Assembly: GCF_000816085.1 (NCBI RefSeq)
Contig: NZ_CP008747.1
Span: 992,001-1,056,000 of the forward strand
Length of the DNA stretch: 64,000 nucleotides
From: Staphylococcus hyicus
Lineage (GTDB): Bacteria; Bacillota; Bacilli; Staphylococcales; Staphylococcaceae
Direction of reading: 5' to 3'
A program made the translations under genes and the position numbers. The notes under the pieces were generated by a model, which saw only the letters and a program-made list of their open reading frames with translations, did not search any database and was not told the origin of the DNA. This document shows, piece by piece, positions 8,934 to 18,043 of the stretch; the first letter of the stretch is position 1; each line of letters begins with the position of its first letter.

Positions 8934-9443
8934 CTAATGACCCTTTCTCCACACTTTTTTAGGTGATTTTTGTATATAAGTAGTAACAATTTTATTGCCT
9001 TTAATTACTAATGTAGTTCCAGTTTTTCTATCATATAAAATTTTTGCCCCTGTTTTTCTGTCAGTGTATTTAGCGCCATTTTTGATGGTATTAGCCATCA
9101 TGTGCTTAGTTATACCTCTTTGACCAGCTCTTTCAAGGGCATGCCTCGAAATATGTTTGATAAAAGTTTTTACACCTTGCTTAGCTAAAATACTAAAGAC
9201 AGCACCACCAACAAAAGGTATTAAAGGTAGTGCTCTAGGTATCATAACAGCTTCGTCTGTGTCATCAAAAACAATATTTTTCTCAGAAGCTATCTCATCT
9301 TTAGAAAGCTCAATAGTATAAGGATCATTTTTCAATTGATCTTCAGTAGGGTATTCCTTTGCCTCAACAAATCCAGAAGTTGCGAATGTCAAAACTAAAG
9401 AGAAAATTATAGAAAAAGTTATGAATTTAATTGTTTTATTCAT
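8934..9443 (-). CDS. Secreted toxin-like protein (SAR2788-type)
   Basis: 169 residues from ATG 9443, chosen because GGAGG lies seven bases upstream (a longer frame reaches 9470). Signal peptide 1-29 (VEAKEY at the junction), an acidic propeptide-like stretch, a hydrophobic segment (about 70-85), then a basic C-terminal domain. That domain (HALERAGQRGITKHMM through KIVTTYIQK) has the His-x3-Arg plus DRKTG beta-hairpin pattern of DUF4258/RelE-like toxin folds. The layout recalls the staphylococcal SAR2788 family of putative toxins. It is translationally coupled to the gene at 8512. Target unknown. It lies between chromosome and phage late genes, so it could belong to either. Confidence 0.6.
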   Translation of the reverse strand: MNKTIKFITFSIIFSLVLTFATSGFVEAKEYPTEDQLKNDPYTIELSKDEIASEKNIVFDDTDEAVMIPRALPLIPFVGGAVFSILAKQGVKTFIKHISRHALERAGQRGITKHMMANTIKNGAKYTDRKTGAKILYDRKTGTTLVIKGNKIVTTYIQKSPKKVWRKGH

Positions 9444-9664
9444 ATTGCACCTCCAAACATACTTTAACATATATTAGGTGCAATATAAATAGTTAAATTA
9501 TAAAAATTTTAATAGTAATAGTTAGGAAAAATAATTTACTATAATTTAAAAATAAATTGGGTTTTTCTTATTGGAGAGTTAAATGTCAATAATGCATTGA
9601 GGACATTAAATACGTAATTACTTACGCTAATAATCTATTCAATTTTGCTATGTGTTAATATTAT

Positions 9665-11188
9665 TTATTTTTTAGATTTAACGCTTAAAGTTCCCCATAA
9701 AGTTTTATCCACTAAAATCTTTTCAGTAGCTCCTATCTTGCCTATAGGCATATAGAAATTACCAGCTGATGGGTTAGTAGGATACGTAAATCTAATCCAC
9801 CAATATCCGTCTTTCTTGTACAATCTGTCATAATCCACATATTGATTTGGATAAATCCAAGAGCTACTATCAACTTGAGTGGCTTTTAACCCAACGCCTC
9901 TACGAACAACAATTGGTTGACTGTTTCTAGCAAATGTTGTAAATACTCCTGACCAAGCAAATTCAGTTCTAGGTTTAGGTTTAGATACGGGTTGTGCTTT
10001 TCCAGCGGGTTTCGCTTTGGAAGGGATAATCTTATTAATAATATTTTTAGGCTTTGAAGTGGATGGAGAAGATGATTTAACAATTTTGCCCCCATGAATA
10101 TCTTCAGCAATACCAAAACAGTATCCATCAATTTGGTCTACAATGTTTTTCATATCTTTTAAACTTGTTATAAATCCTAGTTCAACTAATCGATAATTTA
10201 CACCTGTAGCTTTAGCGACATTAACATTTAAAAGGTTATTACGTGGATCGATATTTCTAATAGTACCAACGAACTGTGAAATAGTTTTATGTAAAGCTTT
10301 ATCTAAGTTATCAGGTGCTAGACCCGAACCAATGATTACATGGCCGCCTGAAGCTTGTGGACTTGCTGCGTCGAGATGAAATTCAGTTACTGAATCATAT
10401 CTTTTATTAGCAACCCAATACATGCCATAATCTCTATGATTACCAACCATATCACCATAACGTGTATCTTGGAATAAATCTTGGTTCATAGATTCTCCAC
10501 CATATAGCTCAACCGTGTGACCACATGCACGTAAATGTTTAGCTACACGAGGTACAATACTTTTTCTTATGAAATCACGCTCTGTATAGCCGTTTGCAGC
10601 TGCTCCACTATCATTTGACCAATATCCTAGTCCATGACCTGCAACTAATAAAATACGTCTCTTTTTGTATACTTTAGTACCATCATTGCTACTTTTAACG
10701 ATAGGCACAATGAAATGAGTACATCCATAATAGTTATCTTGACGCAAAAGAGGGGGGAGGTTGGCTTTATTATTCCAGTTTTGCTCAAGAATTGTATATG
10801 TGGATTGAGTTACATTACCATACACTAAACCAGTATGACCAAACTTTTCATAGCCTGGCGTACCTTCTCTATAAATAGCAATAGCACCTACAGGAGGAAG
10901 ATATTCCTTAGTATTTGGCACAAGTTTAAAATAACCTTTAAAATCATTATTAATTAAATTTCTAGCATCACCCAGTAATCTTACATTACCGTTAGAGTGC
11001 CAATACGCAAAATCTACAACTAGATCAGCACATTGAGCGTGGTAATGTTTATCAAAGTCGATAGCTCCATATTCCATAGGAGCAAATCTTTTGTCATAAC
11101 TTGTCGGCTTAGTTACTTTATATGGGCTATCAACTGTTTTATTAAAGTAGGCTCTAAGTCTATCATTTATTTGAGATTGAGTTTTCAT
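9665..11188 (-). CDS. Phage endolysin: CHAP + amidase_3 + SH3b
   Basis: 507-residue wall hydrolase for host lysis. The N-terminal CHAP domain (about 1-165) has Cys53 (HAQCADL), His117 (KFGHTG) and Glu134/Asn136, an endopeptidase triad. The middle amidase_3 domain (about 175-360) has zinc ligands His184 (VAGHG), Glu202 (YTERD) and His270 (EFHLD), plus catalytic Glu335 (VELGF). A Lys/Pro linker leads to a C-terminal SH3b wall-binding domain (about 400-490). This is the common staphylococcal phage lysin layout. ATG follows AAGGAGGAAACAA. It is the last late gene; no terminator hairpin was seen after it. Confidence 0.95.
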   Translation of the reverse strand: MKTQSQINDRLRAYFNKTVDSPYKVTKPTSYDKRFAPMEYGAIDFDKHYHAQCADLVVDFAYWHSNGNVRLLGDARNLINNDFKGYFKLVPNTKEYLPPVGAIAIYREGTPGYEKFGHTGLVYGNVTQSTYTILEQNWNNKANLPPLLRQDNYYGCTHFIVPIVKSSNDGTKVYKKRRILLVAGHGLGYWSNDSGAAANGYTERDFIRKSIVPRVAKHLRACGHTVELYGGESMNQDLFQDTRYGDMVGNHRDYGMYWVANKRYDSVTEFHLDAASPQASGGHVIIGSGLAPDNLDKALHKTISQFVGTIRNIDPRNNLLNVNVAKATGVNYRLVELGFITSLKDMKNIVDQIDGYCFGIAEDIHGGKIVKSSSPSTSKPKNIINKIIPSKAKPAGKAQPVSKPKPRTEFAWSGVFTTFARNSQPIVVRRGVGLKATQVDSSSWIYPNQYVDYDRLYKKDGYWWIRFTYPTNPSAGNFYMPIGKIGATEKILVDKTLWGTLSVKSKK

Positions 11189-11211
11189 TTGTTTCCTCCT
11201 TGTAAAAAAAT

Positions 11212-11237
11212 AAGCCGACTAAATTATTAGTCGACTT
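11212..11237 (-). terminator. Terminator-like hairpin between fibre-associated gene and endolysin
   Basis: 9-bp stem (AAGCCGACT, 11212-11220, with AGTCGACTT, 11229-11237, one G-U). In the minus transcript it is followed by a T run (TTATTTTTTT). Confidence 0.8.
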
Positions 11238-11243
11238 AGTAGT

Positions 11244-11639
11244 TTATGAAATTGTTAGCTCAGGGTTACCAGTAAATACATTGCTCATAGTTATGTATAA
11301 AATACCTTCAGGGTTAGTGAAGGTGATACTTGTAAATACTGTGCCACCACTTGCACCAGCTAAAGCTAATTCGCTATCACCTAGCTTTACCTGTGAGGCT
11401 TTTAGCACACCATTTTGTACTCCAGTTATTTGTACTTGATATGTTCTATTTGGTCTAACACCAGTAATTGTCCATTGAGCTGTACCACCTATATTTTTAT
11501 CAGGTGTTTGGCCTCTAGGAAGGGGTTTTGCAACAAATGAGATGGGTTTACTCCATATTTTTACGTTTCCAGCGTATATTTTGTCATATTCTCTCCCTTT
11601 ATAAATAAGCCTACGGACTCCGTTAAAATTTGCTTCCAA
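11244..11639 (-). CDS. Small tail/baseplate-associated protein with beta-sandwich look
   Basis: 131 residues from TTG 11639, preceded by AAGGGGTGATAAA. The N-terminal box (GVRRLIYKGREYDKIYAGNVKIW) is shared by many staphylococcal phage proteins next to tail fibres. The rest alternates hydrophobic and polar residues, as in an Ig/fibronectin-like sandwich. The RBS lies inside the stop region of the upstream collagen-like fibre gene, so translation is coupled. A role as fibre tip or fibre accessory is inference from position. Confidence 0.65.
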   Translation of the reverse strand: MEANFNGVRRLIYKGREYDKIYAGNVKIWSKPISFVAKPLPRGQTPDKNIGGTAQWTITGVRPNRTYQVQITGVQNGVLKASQVKLGDSELALAGASGGTVFTSITFTNPEGILYITMSNVFTGNPELTIS

Positions 11640-11643
11640 TTTA

Positions 11644-14094
11644 TCACCCCTTAATTAAGTATAAGGTATTGAAATCTTTAGAAGATATTTCATTATATTC
11701 AGATTGTGTTCCTGTCCAAATACCTATACTTGTACCATCCTTACCATTTTCCCCCTTAACTCCGTCGGTACCATCTTTACCTTTAAGCGATTGTAGCCAT
11801 TGGCTAACATTACCAGAATATCCATTTTCTTTTGCGATGTCATAAGCAGATTTACCTGGTGCTCCAGCTTCTCCCTTAGCCCCGTCTTGGCCAAATGGAA
11901 TATCAGCAGTTTTACCATCTGAAAAAGTTATACGCATAACCTTAGTTGTAGTAGAAGAACCCCACCACCAACTGCCACCAGATGTTACGGTAGTTTCTTC
12001 AACATTTTGGATTGTTACTGATTTACCATCTTCTCCACGATCACCTTTAGCACCATCTTGACCACGTTCGCCTGTGGCTCCCCGTTCACCTTGTTGACCT
12101 TTAGGAATTGTGATCTTAGTATTGTCGCTAAACGTGATTTGTGTATTTCCTTGAGAATCTACAAGATTGCTTTGTATAGTAATTGATTTACCATCTTTAC
12201 CAATTTGTCCTTGGGAAATCTTTAGTAATCGTTCTTCCAATCCTGTGATATCATCAATTTCATGTCTATGTGAAAGGGGAGAGTACTTATTGTCATGAGA
12301 ATGTTTTTTTGAAGCATATGATTCACTAACTTCAGTTTTAAATTTTTGAAGTTGAGAATTATACTCTTCATTTAATATTGTTTTACTGTTTTGCAACCAA
12401 TCGTCCAAGCCAGTTACTTCATTTATATTGTGTTTATGGGATTTGTCTGCTTTTTTTGTTAAACCTTGATTTAATTCTTCTTGAGAAATTTTAGATGATA
12501 TTTGTTGAACTACCGAAGCACTCAAACTTTGATTTTCTTGCAAAGCAGTAGCTAACTCATTCAATGTATTAAGATTTTCGGGAGCACTATCGATTAATTC
12601 TTCGATTTTCTTATCAATATAGGCTTTATTTTCTTCTTTAACTTTGGGTTCAAATGAATCTAGCTTTTGTGATAATGATTTTATGTCGTTGTTTTTTAAG
12701 CTTTCGATTTGAACTTTAGCGTCACGAAGTAATTGTTGTAACCTTTCTTCAAGACCATTAACACCATCGATTTCAATTTTTTCTACAGATTCTACTCGTG
12801 CTTTTACTTCAGTTTGAACGCCGTCAATTTCCCAAAAGCCTGTTTCTTGGTTAATTGTTACAATACTTCCATCTTTACCTTTGTATCCACGAGGCCCACG
12901 TGCACCTTCTTCACCTTTTGCCCCTTGCTTACCTTTTGGAATACTAATTGATGTTTGATCAGAGAATATAACTTTGACATTATCTTCGTCTGAGTTATAG
13001 TCTACGGAGCTTATGCTTACTGACTTTCCATCTTTACCATCTAAACCTTTTTCGCCTGCCTTACCATCGACACCAGGTTCTCCTTGCTTACCAACTAGGG
13101 AATTCAACCAAGCATCTTCAGAATCATAATTATGATATTTTGATGCAATTTCATATGCAGATTCGCCATTTTTACCATTTTTCCCGTATAAAATGTCAAT
13201 AGAATTACCGTCAGAAAATTCAATAGAAACTCTGTCATCTTTAGAAATAGCAGCCTTAATTGTAACGGAATCACCTTTATCACCTTTAGGTATAATTACT
13301 GAATCTCCATTGTTAAAAAATACTTTTCTGTCTCCATTATTTTCATTCTGAACATGTTGAATACGAAGTGATTCACCATCTTCACCTTTAAGACCTCGCT
13401 CACCATCTTTTGCTTTAGGTATAGTAACAACTGTTTGATCTGAAAAGGTGAGCTTTATTGAGTCACTATTCTGTTCCTGTTTAACGATTGTAATAGATTT
13501 ACCATCTTTACCATTAATTCCTTTTTCTCCGTCTTTTCCATCTGTACCATTTTTCCCATGAGGAATAACAATTGTACGACCTCCAGAAAAATTAATAGTT
13601 GTTTTTTCATCATCGGTATCAACTTTATCGATGTACATTACTGCAACTTCTTTTTTGGCAGTTCTAATTTCTCCGTCAATTTTTTCAAGGGCTTCTTTAA
13701 TAATGTTATTAGTGATTTTTTCAGTAGTAAAAAGGTCTTGTAACTCACTTGGTGCTACTGAAGACGATGGGTTAATTACAAGCTTTATAGAGTCATTAGA
13801 TGGGTATTTTCTACCTTCAATATCTAATTCAACAAAATATACTCCTGTAGGTAGGACAACATCGATAATCACGGCAAGTGTGCTTGAAGTTATCTTATAT
13901 GTTTTTTGATAGGCAACGCTTTTACTTTTAGCTGACTTAAGGTATAAAGTTGCTTCGACATTATCTTTCCCAGCAATTACAAACTGGTCTATATTAAAGA
14001 GAATAGGTGATAGATCGCCTTGTTTAATTTGTAAGTATGTAGAATTATTATTGTTTGCGAAGTTAAGTTTATTACGTAAGTTTGATTTCTTCAA
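11644..14094 (-). CDS. BppU-type N-terminus with collagen-like tail fibre
   Basis: 816 residues. Residues 1-130 look like a baseplate upper protein N-domain (it attaches the fibre to the baseplate). The remainder alternates Gly-X-Y blocks (for example GKDGEKGINGKDG, GERGLKGEDG, GERGATGERG) with short beta units reading xxxTFSDxTxVTIPKG, and helical segments with GLEERL or GLDDWL motifs. Such proteins form trimeric receptor-binding fibres on staphylococcal and streptococcal phages. Collagen-like repeats make copy-number change likely. ATG follows GAAAGGTAGATTAA. It reads into the 11244 gene. Confidence 0.85.
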   Translation of the reverse strand: MKKSNLRNKLNFANNNNSTYLQIKQGDLSPILFNIDQFVIAGKDNVEATLYLKSAKSKSVAYQKTYKITSSTLAVIIDVVLPTGVYFVELDIEGRKYPSNDSIKLVINPSSSVAPSELQDLFTTEKITNNIIKEALEKIDGEIRTAKKEVAVMYIDKVDTDDEKTTINFSGGRTIVIPHGKNGTDGKDGEKGINGKDGKSITIVKQEQNSDSIKLTFSDQTVVTIPKAKDGERGLKGEDGESLRIQHVQNENNGDRKVFFNNGDSVIIPKGDKGDSVTIKAAISKDDRVSIEFSDGNSIDILYGKNGKNGESAYEIASKYHNYDSEDAWLNSLVGKQGEPGVDGKAGEKGLDGKDGKSVSISSVDYNSDEDNVKVIFSDQTSISIPKGKQGAKGEEGARGPRGYKGKDGSIVTINQETGFWEIDGVQTEVKARVESVEKIEIDGVNGLEERLQQLLRDAKVQIESLKNNDIKSLSQKLDSFEPKVKEENKAYIDKKIEELIDSAPENLNTLNELATALQENQSLSASVVQQISSKISQEELNQGLTKKADKSHKHNINEVTGLDDWLQNSKTILNEEYNSQLQKFKTEVSESYASKKHSHDNKYSPLSHRHEIDDITGLEERLLKISQGQIGKDGKSITIQSNLVDSQGNTQITFSDNTKITIPKGQQGERGATGERGQDGAKGDRGEDGKSVTIQNVEETTVTSGGSWWWGSSTTTKVMRITFSDGKTADIPFGQDGAKGEAGAPGKSAYDIAKENGYSGNVSQWLQSLKGKDGTDGVKGENGKDGTSIGIWTGTQSEYNEISSKDFNTLYLIKG

Positions 14095-14118
14095 TTTAAT
14101 CTACCTTTCGAGCATTTA

Positions 14119-14439
14119 TTAGTAGTTTTCTTCACGTATATCAATATCTGCTCCAAGTGGTTGATCTTTAATAACAGACAATGTTCCACCAGTAGCTTTT
14201 GCGTATTTTGCTTCAGCTTTATATTTGTTTAATTTTTCTTGAGCACGCTTAGCTTCGGGAGTATAGTTATTGTTTTTTCGCCAAATTTCAAATGACGAAT
14301 AAATTCCTATTACTAGGTTAATAATTTGTTCAATATCTCCTTCGACAAAAGGTAGAGGGCTATAGCCACGTGTCAGTAAAAGTTGGTTTACTGCTGCATA
14401 TATAAAAAGAGTAGTTCTAATAATCATTGATTTTTCCAT
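14119..14439 (-). CDS. Phage holin (SPP1 family)
   Basis: 106 residues from ATG 14439, chosen for TTGGAGTGAATTTA just upstream; a longer frame without RBS exists. A first hydrophobic helix (TTLFIYAAVNQLLLTRG) and a second (IINLVIGIYSSFEIW) with a charged C-terminal tail match short phage holins of the SPP1/phi-29 type that form membrane holes and release endolysin. In this phage the lysis genes are interrupted by two fibre genes between holin and endolysin. Confidence 0.88.
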   Translation of the reverse strand: MEKSMIIRTTLFIYAAVNQLLLTRGYSPLPFVEGDIEQIINLVIGIYSSFEIWRKNNNYTPEAKRAQEKLNKYKAEAKYAKATGGTLSVIKDQPLGADIDIREENY

Positions 14440-14471
14440 TAAATTCACTCCAATTTTAGTCAAAATAAAAA

Positions 14472-14489
14472 GGGTGGAATCAACCACCC
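14472..14489 (-). terminator. Terminator-like hairpin between the 26-aa gene and the holin
   Basis: Stem GGGTGG (14472-14477) with CCACCC (14484-14489), loop of six, then a T-rich run in the minus transcript (TTTTTATTTT). Confidence 0.8.
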
Positions 14490-14496
14490 AGTAATA

Positions 14497-14577
14497 TTAC
14501 TTACAAATTCCAAACCAAAAACAAGTCCAGAAAGTTGCGCCCATAATTAGGGAATAACGGTTAGCGAATTTCAACAT
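14497..14577 (-). CDS. 26-aa membrane peptide in the lysis region
   Basis: A very short frame (26 residues, beginning MLKFANRYSLIMG) preceded by AAAGGAGGTGAAGAACA, one of the best ribosome binding sites in the window. The sequence is hydrophobic and aromatic (TFWTCFWFGICK) and should span or lie on the membrane. Position between a coiled-coil membrane protein and the holin suggests a role in lysis timing (inference). It is too short for most gene finders. Confidence 0.65.
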   Translation of the reverse strand: MLKFANRYSLIMGATFWTCFWFGICK

Positions 14578-14616
14578 TGTTCTTCACCTCCTTTAAAGAG
14601 GGGTTCAAGAATTTAT

Positions 14617-15018
14617 TTAAAACCCTAGAGTAATTTTCAACCACGTGAAAATAAAAGAGCTGGCTAAGGAGAAACCAATCCCGTAAATTCCCCATTTCAT
14701 TTTATTACGTTCCTTCACCTCATCGTTTCGGTCTTTCGTAATTGCACTGACTTTATTATTAAGGTCAAGGTTAGTTAGTTCTTGCCTGTGCATTGCGTCT
14801 TTGATTGAATCTATTCCATCAGCTATTTTGTCTGTTTTAGAGGTCTGAACATCATTATTTCTGTCGATTTTATTTTCAATTTCTCTAAATTTTTCATCAA
14901 TCTTTCTCTCTATCTTTTCATCTTGTTCCGACATTTCTTTTTTGAGTTCTTTCAAATCTGATTTGACGTCTCTGATGTCATCTTCAACAACAGAGACTCT
15001 AACCTCTAAGCTTTGCAC
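14617..15018 (-). CDS. Coiled-coil protein with C-terminal membrane anchor (DUF2951-like)
   Basis: 133 residues starting at GTG 15018 after AAGGAGGCTAAGCAT; an ATG nearby is out of frame. Residues 1-95 are an almost uninterrupted charged coiled coil. The last 25 residues (WGIYGIGFSLASSFIFTWL) form a membrane helix. Staphylococcal phages often carry this type next to the holin. SPbeta has the holin-like BhlA/XhlA-type proteins at this place, which share the coiled coil plus anchor design, so a holin-associated role is likely. Confidence 0.75.
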   Translation of the reverse strand: MQSLEVRVSVVEDDIRDVKSDLKELKKEMSEQDEKIERKIDEKFREIENKIDRNNDVQTSKTDKIADGIDSIKDAMHRQELTNLDLNNKVSAITKDRNDEVKERNKMKWGIYGIGFSLASSFIFTWLKITLGF

Positions 15019-15050
15019 ATGCTTAGCCTCCTTAAAATTATGTATTAAAA

Positions 15051-15081
15051 AAGTAGAGGGGAGTAGTTTATCCCTCTACTT
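15051..15081 (-). terminator. Terminator overlapping the stop of the baseplate/chaperone protein
   Basis: 10-bp stem AAGTAGAGGG (15051-15060) with CCCTCTACTT (15072-15081), then a T run in the minus transcript. The stop codon (15076-15078) lies in the stem. Confidence 0.85.
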
Positions 15082-17811
15082 TGAAATAGCATTTTCAAGT
15101 TCTTCAATTTTTGCTTGTTGTTTTTTAACTGCATCCCACAATAAAGATGTCATAGTATACACATCGATTGCATCACCTTCATGTAACACTTCATCTACAT
15201 CTTCAAGGATAACGCCATATTTAGTCTTCTTAATATTATTTTCTAAATCGGACTTCAAATTATATTGTTTGATGTCAGTTTTCTTGAGTAACTCTAGAGA
15301 ATTAACTTTTAAATCTTCAATATTAGTTTTGTATTTTCTCGAAGAAACAGAGTTTAATTTACTAGCTTTAATAGGTTTATAAGAAATCTTTTTACCACTA
15401 TTAAATCCACGTTTATCAGTTACACAAAACTCACCATCTACACCAGCATAAAAATTATGACCACTAGATTTAATACCACCTGATGTAAGGGCTGACGTAG
15501 TATTTAATGTGCCTCCACCAGAGCCATTGAAATATACTGAATGCTTACCATTACGTGTGGTAATACTGTCGGTCTGAATCTTACCGATATTAAGTGTTAC
15601 GTTGGCAGAAGGATCGCCTTTAGCATCTAGGCCGTAAATAGTAGGCACCTTAGACTTCATAAATCTTAAACCTGAGCCCAATCCTAACTGTTCATCTCCA
15701 TATACAAATCTACCTGAATTATCTGTACTAACACCAAATGAGAATTCATTAGTGCCAGCTCTAAGGTTTTCATGTGGTTTAATGACTACATTAGATTGGC
15801 GTGATCTATTAAATACTGTAGCAGCAGCGTCGACATGAATTTGTCCGCCTGTGGCTTGTAATCCAATAGCACCTCCAGCTGAATAGATAGTAACACCACG
15901 ATTTTTTGAGTAAGCGTGTGAAAAGAATTCTATTGTACCAGAAGATATCACTCTTCCTTGAGGGTCAGAAATTTTACCTGAACCATCACGGAAGGTTGAA
16001 ATACCGTCAGATGTATAATATAGTGACCTCCATGTAGAGGAAGTTGTATTGTCAGGGCTAATAGTGTCAGCCAATTCTGGGTAGTCTATTAATGCTCCTT
16101 GAGGATCACTAATACGTAACATACCATCTGACAAGTTAACTTCCTGAATACGGTTTCTATTTTTACCATCACGCCACTGTCTTTCATAATAACCACGAGT
16201 ACGCAATGAACCATTATCAATACTGAGGAAAGCATTAGGATCTAATTTATTTGATGTATTTTTAAATGATACAGCTCCATTGAAATCGATATTATTTGCT
16301 TTAATTTTTATACGCTCAGTTGATTGATTTATCAGTGATTTAACTTCTTCGGCGCCAACTTTTTTACCTACCTCAGATGTAAATTCATTAGCTGTTTGAG
16401 TAATTTTTGAGAACTTTTCTTCATTATCTTTCATATTTTGTTCAAAAAGAGATTTCTTTACAACATTAGTACTCATTTCTGTTTCTAAAATTTGAATTCG
16501 GCCTGTATTACTTTTAATAGTCTTAGAATTGTCTTCAATTTTTTGAGTTAGCTTAACATCTAAATCTTTAATCTTTTGGTAAACATCATTGTATGAAGGT
16601 GTCCATGTAGTAGGACGATTTCCTTCTTCAACTTTTAAGGAATTAGCTTGAATAGTTAATCCAACACTATGGGCAATATGGATAACTTTCTTTTCTGAAG
16701 ATAAACCTTTAGTTGACGTCGATAACTTATACTTTTTAAAATCATTAGTATTATTGTCTAATTTAATTTCTTCTGACCACTCAGAATTTCCGATTTTAAA
16801 CTTAAATGTGCCATTTTCTTTTAAAGGTTTTGCTTTAAAAGTGATACTAGCATAACTATCAGGTGTAACTTCTTCTTCTAATTCGAGGGAATAACTAGAG
16901 CTTGATAAATAAGAGTCGTTAGGGGATATATTGACTGTTTTATGACTTAAATCAGTTGATGCATCAAATCCATTACTAGGCTGTTTTAGTTTAAAATCTT
17001 TTTCGAATTCTGTTCCACCTAGTAAATTACGTGCACCAACAGTAATTGCTCTCATTTCATCTCTTAAATCATCTGTTAGTTTATTAACTACTACTTTATC
17101 TTCTTTAGTTTTATATATATCTTGTATTACAGAAGTGTCCCAGCCAGCTATATCTTCCCAATCTAGAGCATCAATACCGTCATACCTGAATACTTTGTTT
17201 TCTTCAATAACATACAAAGTATCTCCGTTATTTGGATTAGGGTATTTCTCACTACGTTCTTGAATAGTTTTTACATAGGGAATCCAGTTCATCATACGAC
17301 TGTCGCCAGCAGTGTTTGCATAGTCACCAGCTGCGTTCGCATAGTCTCCACGATCTTCAGCATATTCGCCTTGACGTTGTGTAACTCTTCCATTTTCTTC
17401 TGTTTCATTAAATAATTCCTGTAACATAGTTAGCTCTTCTTTATCGCCAACTTGTTCAAAGTCCTCGTAAACTTCATATCTAAATACAAGCGATGTAACT
17501 CTTTCTCTATCTTTATAAGAAGCAAATCGTGCTTTATATGTGCCTGTGAGTTTCATATCTGCATGTCGAAGTTCATAAACTACAAATTGCTTCCCATCAT
17601 AATGGGCTAAGCCTGTATTACGTGTGCCAGTTTCAACATGCTCGATACTTACAGTAAAACGTTCTCCTTCTTTCAATTCCATTCTTCTTCCACCATCATA
17701 CAACTCTATATATAAATAAGCTGAGTCATATTGTACAAATTTGATTTGTGGGTTAGGGTTCTGTTGTTTTACATCAAGTTTTAATACATATGTATTATCA
17801 AATTTAGGCAC
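15076..17811 (-). CDS. Baseplate upper protein (BppU) with C-terminal S74 chaperone domain
   Basis: 911 residues from GTG 17811 (RBS AATAAGGAGTGTTAAATA). Residues 1-135 form a BppU N-domain, followed by a stalk (EYAEDRGDYANAAGDYANTA, a typical fibre heptad), a carbohydrate-binding-like beta region and long beta-helix-like repeats. The C-terminus (about 825-911, from SSRKYKTNIEDL to KKQQAKIEELENAI) is a peptidase S74 intramolecular chaperone, which trimerises the spike and may cut itself off through a Ser-Lys dyad. Likely receptor-binding or host-wall recognition spike. Confidence 0.9.
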   Translation of the reverse strand: MPKFDNTYVLKLDVKQQNPNPQIKFVQYDSAYLYIELYDGGRRMELKEGERFTVSIEHVETGTRNTGLAHYDGKQFVVYELRHADMKLTGTYKARFASYKDRERVTSLVFRYEVYEDFEQVGDKEELTMLQELFNETEENGRVTQRQGEYAEDRGDYANAAGDYANTAGDSRMMNWIPYVKTIQERSEKYPNPNNGDTLYVIEENKVFRYDGIDALDWEDIAGWDTSVIQDIYKTKEDKVVVNKLTDDLRDEMRAITVGARNLLGGTEFEKDFKLKQPSNGFDASTDLSHKTVNISPNDSYLSSSSYSLELEEEVTPDSYASITFKAKPLKENGTFKFKIGNSEWSEEIKLDNNTNDFKKYKLSTSTKGLSSEKKVIHIAHSVGLTIQANSLKVEEGNRPTTWTPSYNDVYQKIKDLDVKLTQKIEDNSKTIKSNTGRIQILETEMSTNVVKKSLFEQNMKDNEEKFSKITQTANEFTSEVGKKVGAEEVKSLINQSTERIKIKANNIDFNGAVSFKNTSNKLDPNAFLSIDNGSLRTRGYYERQWRDGKNRNRIQEVNLSDGMLRISDPQGALIDYPELADTISPDNTTSSTWRSLYYTSDGISTFRDGSGKISDPQGRVISSGTIEFFSHAYSKNRGVTIYSAGGAIGLQATGGQIHVDAAATVFNRSRQSNVVIKPHENLRAGTNEFSFGVSTDNSGRFVYGDEQLGLGSGLRFMKSKVPTIYGLDAKGDPSANVTLNIGKIQTDSITTRNGKHSVYFNGSGGGTLNTTSALTSGGIKSSGHNFYAGVDGEFCVTDKRGFNSGKKISYKPIKASKLNSVSSRKYKTNIEDLKVNSLELLKKTDIKQYNLKSDLENNIKKTKYGVILEDVDEVLHEGDAIDVYTMTSLLWDAVKKQQAKIEELENAISK

Positions 17812-17841
17812 TATTTAACACTCCTTATTATTAAGAAAAGC

Positions 17842-17862
17842 CACAGGATTATTAGTCCTGTG
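17842..17862 (-). terminator. Terminator overlapping the stop of the 58-aa coiled-coil gene
   Basis: 7-bp stem CACAGGA (17842-17848) with TCCTGTG (17856-17862), extended by one pair; the stop (17852-17854) is in the loop. A T-rich stretch follows on the minus strand. Confidence 0.7.
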
Positions 17863-18028
17863 ACTGTTCTTTAATCTTATTTAATTGCACACTTAAAGCC
17901 TGATTTTCAATTTCCAATTCGATTGTGTAGTCAGTTTGTCTTTTAATCGTTTCAAGCGCTTTGTAATATTTATCTTTCATATATTCTAAAGACATTTCTA
18001 ATTGTTCTAATGAAGTTTGTTGTTTCAA
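17852..18028 (-). CDS. 58-aa coiled-coil protein in the tail module
   Basis: Starts at TTG 18028, nine bases after AAGGAGATA; no ATG start fits, which is why it is easily missed. The 58 residues (beginning MKQQTSLEQLEMSLEYMKDK) are almost entirely amphipathic helix, ending in KIKEQSQD. It lies between a 116-aa protein and the baseplate spike. Small coiled-coil proteins here may cap or link baseplate parts; the exact role is unknown. Confidence 0.7.
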   Translation of the reverse strand: MKQQTSLEQLEMSLEYMKDKYYKALETIKRQTDYTIELEIENQALSVQLNKIKEQSQD

Positions 18029-18043
18029 TTAAATATCTCCTTG

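Noticed and set aside
12000-13600. Regular repeats in the fibre gene as possible CRISPR or satellite
   Set aside because: They encode Gly-X-Y and TFSD/IPKG protein repeats in one frame, without constant repeats and unique spacers.
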